Source of the DNA: a bacterium
GTDB taxonomy: Bacteria; Desulfobacterota; GWC2-55-46; S146-80; JALXFI01
Assembly: GCA_027069035.1 (NCBI GenBank)
Contig: JALXFI010000170.1
Location: 1-6,504 of the forward strand
Length of the DNA stretch: 6,504 bases
Reading direction: 5' to 3'
Shown: piece after piece, positions 5,145-6,504 of the stretch
Numbering within the stretch: position 1 is the first letter of the stretch
How the letters are laid out: every line of letters starts with the position of its first letter
The notes under the pieces: generated by a model
Seen by the model: only the letters and a program-made list of their open reading frames with translations
Told to the model about the DNA's origin: nothing
Databases searched by the model: none
Position numbers and translations under genes: made by a program

Positions 5145-5150
5145 CTCCTT
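5145..5150 (-). promoter_or_regulatory. Ribosome-binding site that decides the ahcY GTG start
   Basis: AAGGAG on the - strand lies 8 nt upstream of GTG 5136-5134. The reading frame has no ATG near its beginning, and the conserved protein starts here, so this site supports GTG as the real initiation codon. Confidence 0.8.
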
Positions 5151-5265
5151 TCTAAATTTACAGATAATTAGTACACGTATGAGTTACCGCATATGTTTTT
5201 TACACGGCGCTATTTTTATTTTAATTTATTCCCTTTAAATGCTCCCTCTAACAGAACATTTGCCA

Positions 5266-6429
5266 TTATAAACCGGCAGCCTTTTTCAGGACATCTACCC
5301 TGTCTATCCTCTCCCATGTAAAATCAGGCTCTTTCCTCCCAAAATGCCCATATGCCGCTGTCTTTTGGTATATCGGCCTTAAAAGGTCAAGTTCCTTTAT
5401 AATCGATGCCGGTTTTAACGGAAATACCTCACGAATAATCTTGGCTATCCTGTCAGAAGGGATATTTCCGGTGCCAAAGGTATCTACCATAATAGAGACA
5501 GGTTCCGCAACGCCAATAGCAAATGCCAACTGGACTTCACACTCTGCAGCAAGACCGGCGGCTACGATATTCTTGGCTATGTAACGCCCCATATATGATG
5601 CGGAGCGGTCAACCTTGGAAGGGTCTTTGCCGGAAAAAGCCCCTCCGCCATGACTGCCATGCCCGCCGTATGTGTCAACAATTATCTTTCTTCCTGTAAG
5701 TCCGCAATCACCATGAGGACCGCCGATTACAAACCTGCCGGTAGGATTTATATAATATTTTGTGTCTTTGTCCAGCAGCTCTTCAGGGACAACCTGTTTT
5801 ATTACCTCTTCAATTATACCATCAACAAGACTCTCTCTTTTTACATCGGGTGTATGCTGAGACGATATAACAACCGCATCCACCTTTACAGGTTTTTTAT
5901 CAACATATTGAACCGTGACCTGTGATTTTCCGTCGGGCCTTAAAAAATTTAATATACCTTTTTTTCTAACTTCAGCGAGCCTTTTTGTAAGTTTATGGGC
6001 ATAGATTATAGGCATCGGCATAAATTCCGAGGTATGATCACATGCATATCCGAACATAAGCCCCTGGTCTCCAGCCCCCTGTTCCTTGTCTTCATCCTCA
6101 TTTACACCCATAGCGATATCAGAAGACTGCCTGTCGATAGAGGCAAGGACGGCGCATGTTTCCCAGTCAAAACCCATGGAATTATCCGTATATCCAATAT
6201 CCTTTATAGTCTTCCTTACAATGTCGGCATAATTAATATTAGCCCTCGTCGTTATCTCTCCTGCTACCAAGGCAAGCCCTGTAGTAACCATTGTTTCACA
6301 CGCTACCCTGCTTTTATTATCCTCCTTTATAAGGGCGTCAAGTATCGCATCGGATATCTGATCGGCAACCTTATCCGGATGACCTTCTGTTACAGATTCG
6401 GACGTAAAAAGGTAATCACTCATTCCCAT
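5266..6429 (-). CDS. metK: S-adenosylmethionine synthetase (methionine adenosyltransferase)
   Basis: The 387-residue cytoplasmic enzyme makes S-adenosylmethionine from methionine and ATP, releasing phosphate and pyrophosphate. All three domains of the family are complete: N-terminal about 4-105, central about 115-235, C-terminal about 236-375. Signatures are TSESVTEGHPDKVADQISD (9-27, with His17 and Asp19), the hexapeptide GAGDQG (118-123), Lys168 in RPDGKSQ, NPTGRFVIGGPHGDCGLTGRK (228-248), and the phosphate-binding GGGAFSGKD (261-269). The C-terminus has the usual AAYGHFGR (358-365) and DVLKKAAGL. Two ATGs stand six bases apart. The first (6429) is preferred because GGAGGAG (6443-6437) lies 7 nt upstream of it and 13 nt from the second. 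The protein is full length and ordinary. With ahcY downstream it supplies two steps of the methyl cycle. No S-box or other SAM riboswitch is visible in the 75 bases upstream. Confidence 0.97.
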   Translation of the reverse strand: MGMSDYLFTSESVTEGHPDKVADQISDAILDALIKEDNKSRVACETMVTTGLALVAGEITTRANINYADIVRKTIKDIGYTDNSMGFDWETCAVLASIDRQSSDIAMGVNEDEDKEQGAGDQGLMFGYACDHTSEFMPMPIIYAHKLTKRLAEVRKKGILNFLRPDGKSQVTVQYVDKKPVKVDAVVISSQHTPDVKRESLVDGIIEEVIKQVVPEELLDKDTKYYINPTGRFVIGGPHGDCGLTGRKIIVDTYGGHGSHGGGAFSGKDPSKVDRSASYMGRYIAKNIVAAGLAAECEVQLAFAIGVAEPVSIMVDTFGTGNIPSDRIAKIIREVFPLKPASIIKELDLLRPIYQKTAAYGHFGRKEPDFTWERIDRVDVLKKAAGL

Positions 6430-6504
6430 ATTCTATCTCCTCCATTTCTAAATTGAAAACCTTTGATATTTGCGGATAAATACGGAAAAAGTGCAAGCTA
6501 AAAG

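Noticed and set aside
5137..5265. SAH riboswitch or promoter between metK and ahcY.
   Set aside because: The 129-bp gap is AT-rich, lacks the GC-rich conserved core of the SAH riboswitch, and has no convincing -35/-10 pair. ahcY may simply be co-transcribed with metK.
5995..6456. A 153-codon open frame on the + strand opposite metK.
   Set aside because: It is antisense to a full-length, highly conserved metK and runs through its ribosome-binding region. No protein-like features are seen.
6430..6504. SAM riboswitch or clear promoter upstream of metK.
   Set aside because: Only 75 bases are visible, with no S-box-like structure. A TTGCAC lies upstream but has no good -10 at the right distance.

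Overview
The window is one contiguous stretch of a bacterial chromosome of moderate GC content (judged by eye, not computed). It has tight gene packing, strong Shine-Dalgarno sites on most genes and standard sigma70-type promoters. The lineage cannot be fixed from the sequence. The short archaeal/Thermotoga-type S-adenosylhomocysteine hydrolase beside an ordinary bacterial MetK, together with an Acr3/thioredoxin-type ArsC arsenic set, would suit an anaerobic or subsurface lineage such as Nitrospirota or Desulfobacterota. That is an inference only.

Layout, left to right. (1) Bases 1-134 hold the last ~43 codons of a membrane protein on the + strand, cut by the window edge. (2) Bases 135-374 are not empty. 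A consensus promoter (170-197) is followed by a possible 32-codon hydrophobic mini-ORF starting at the predicted transcription start (204-302). A strong intrinsic terminator (330-363) ends only 11 nt before the next gene. (3) 375-1769 is a two-gene unit on the + strand: an EamA/DMT-family transporter and a small stand-alone PAS-domain protein. (4) 1813-3358 is an arsenic unit on the + strand: a promoter with an ArsR-type operator inside its spacer, arsR, and the arsenite efflux permease acr3. (5) 3369-3791 is arsC (arsenate reductase) on the - strand, converging on acr3 with a 10-bp gap. Its own promoter carries a second operator of the same design. (6) 3880-5136 is ahcY and 5266-6429 is metK, both on the - strand in the order metK-ahcY.

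How the genes work together. ArsC reduces arsenate to arsenite, Acr3 exports arsenite, and ArsR senses arsenite and probably represses both the arsR-acr3 and arsC promoters. The resistance set is therefore split into two convergent units joined by matching operators. MetK makes S-adenosylmethionine and AhcY clears the S-adenosylhomocysteine left after methyl transfer, two consecutive parts of the activated-methyl cycle. No arsenite methyltransferase is present in the window, so a link between the two sets is only positional.

The most unusual part is 170-374: a self-contained promoter/mini-ORF/terminator cassette placed so that the transporter-PAS operon seems reachable only by reading through a strong terminator. 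It could be a small-protein gene, a small RNA or an attenuator leader of a type I do not recognise.
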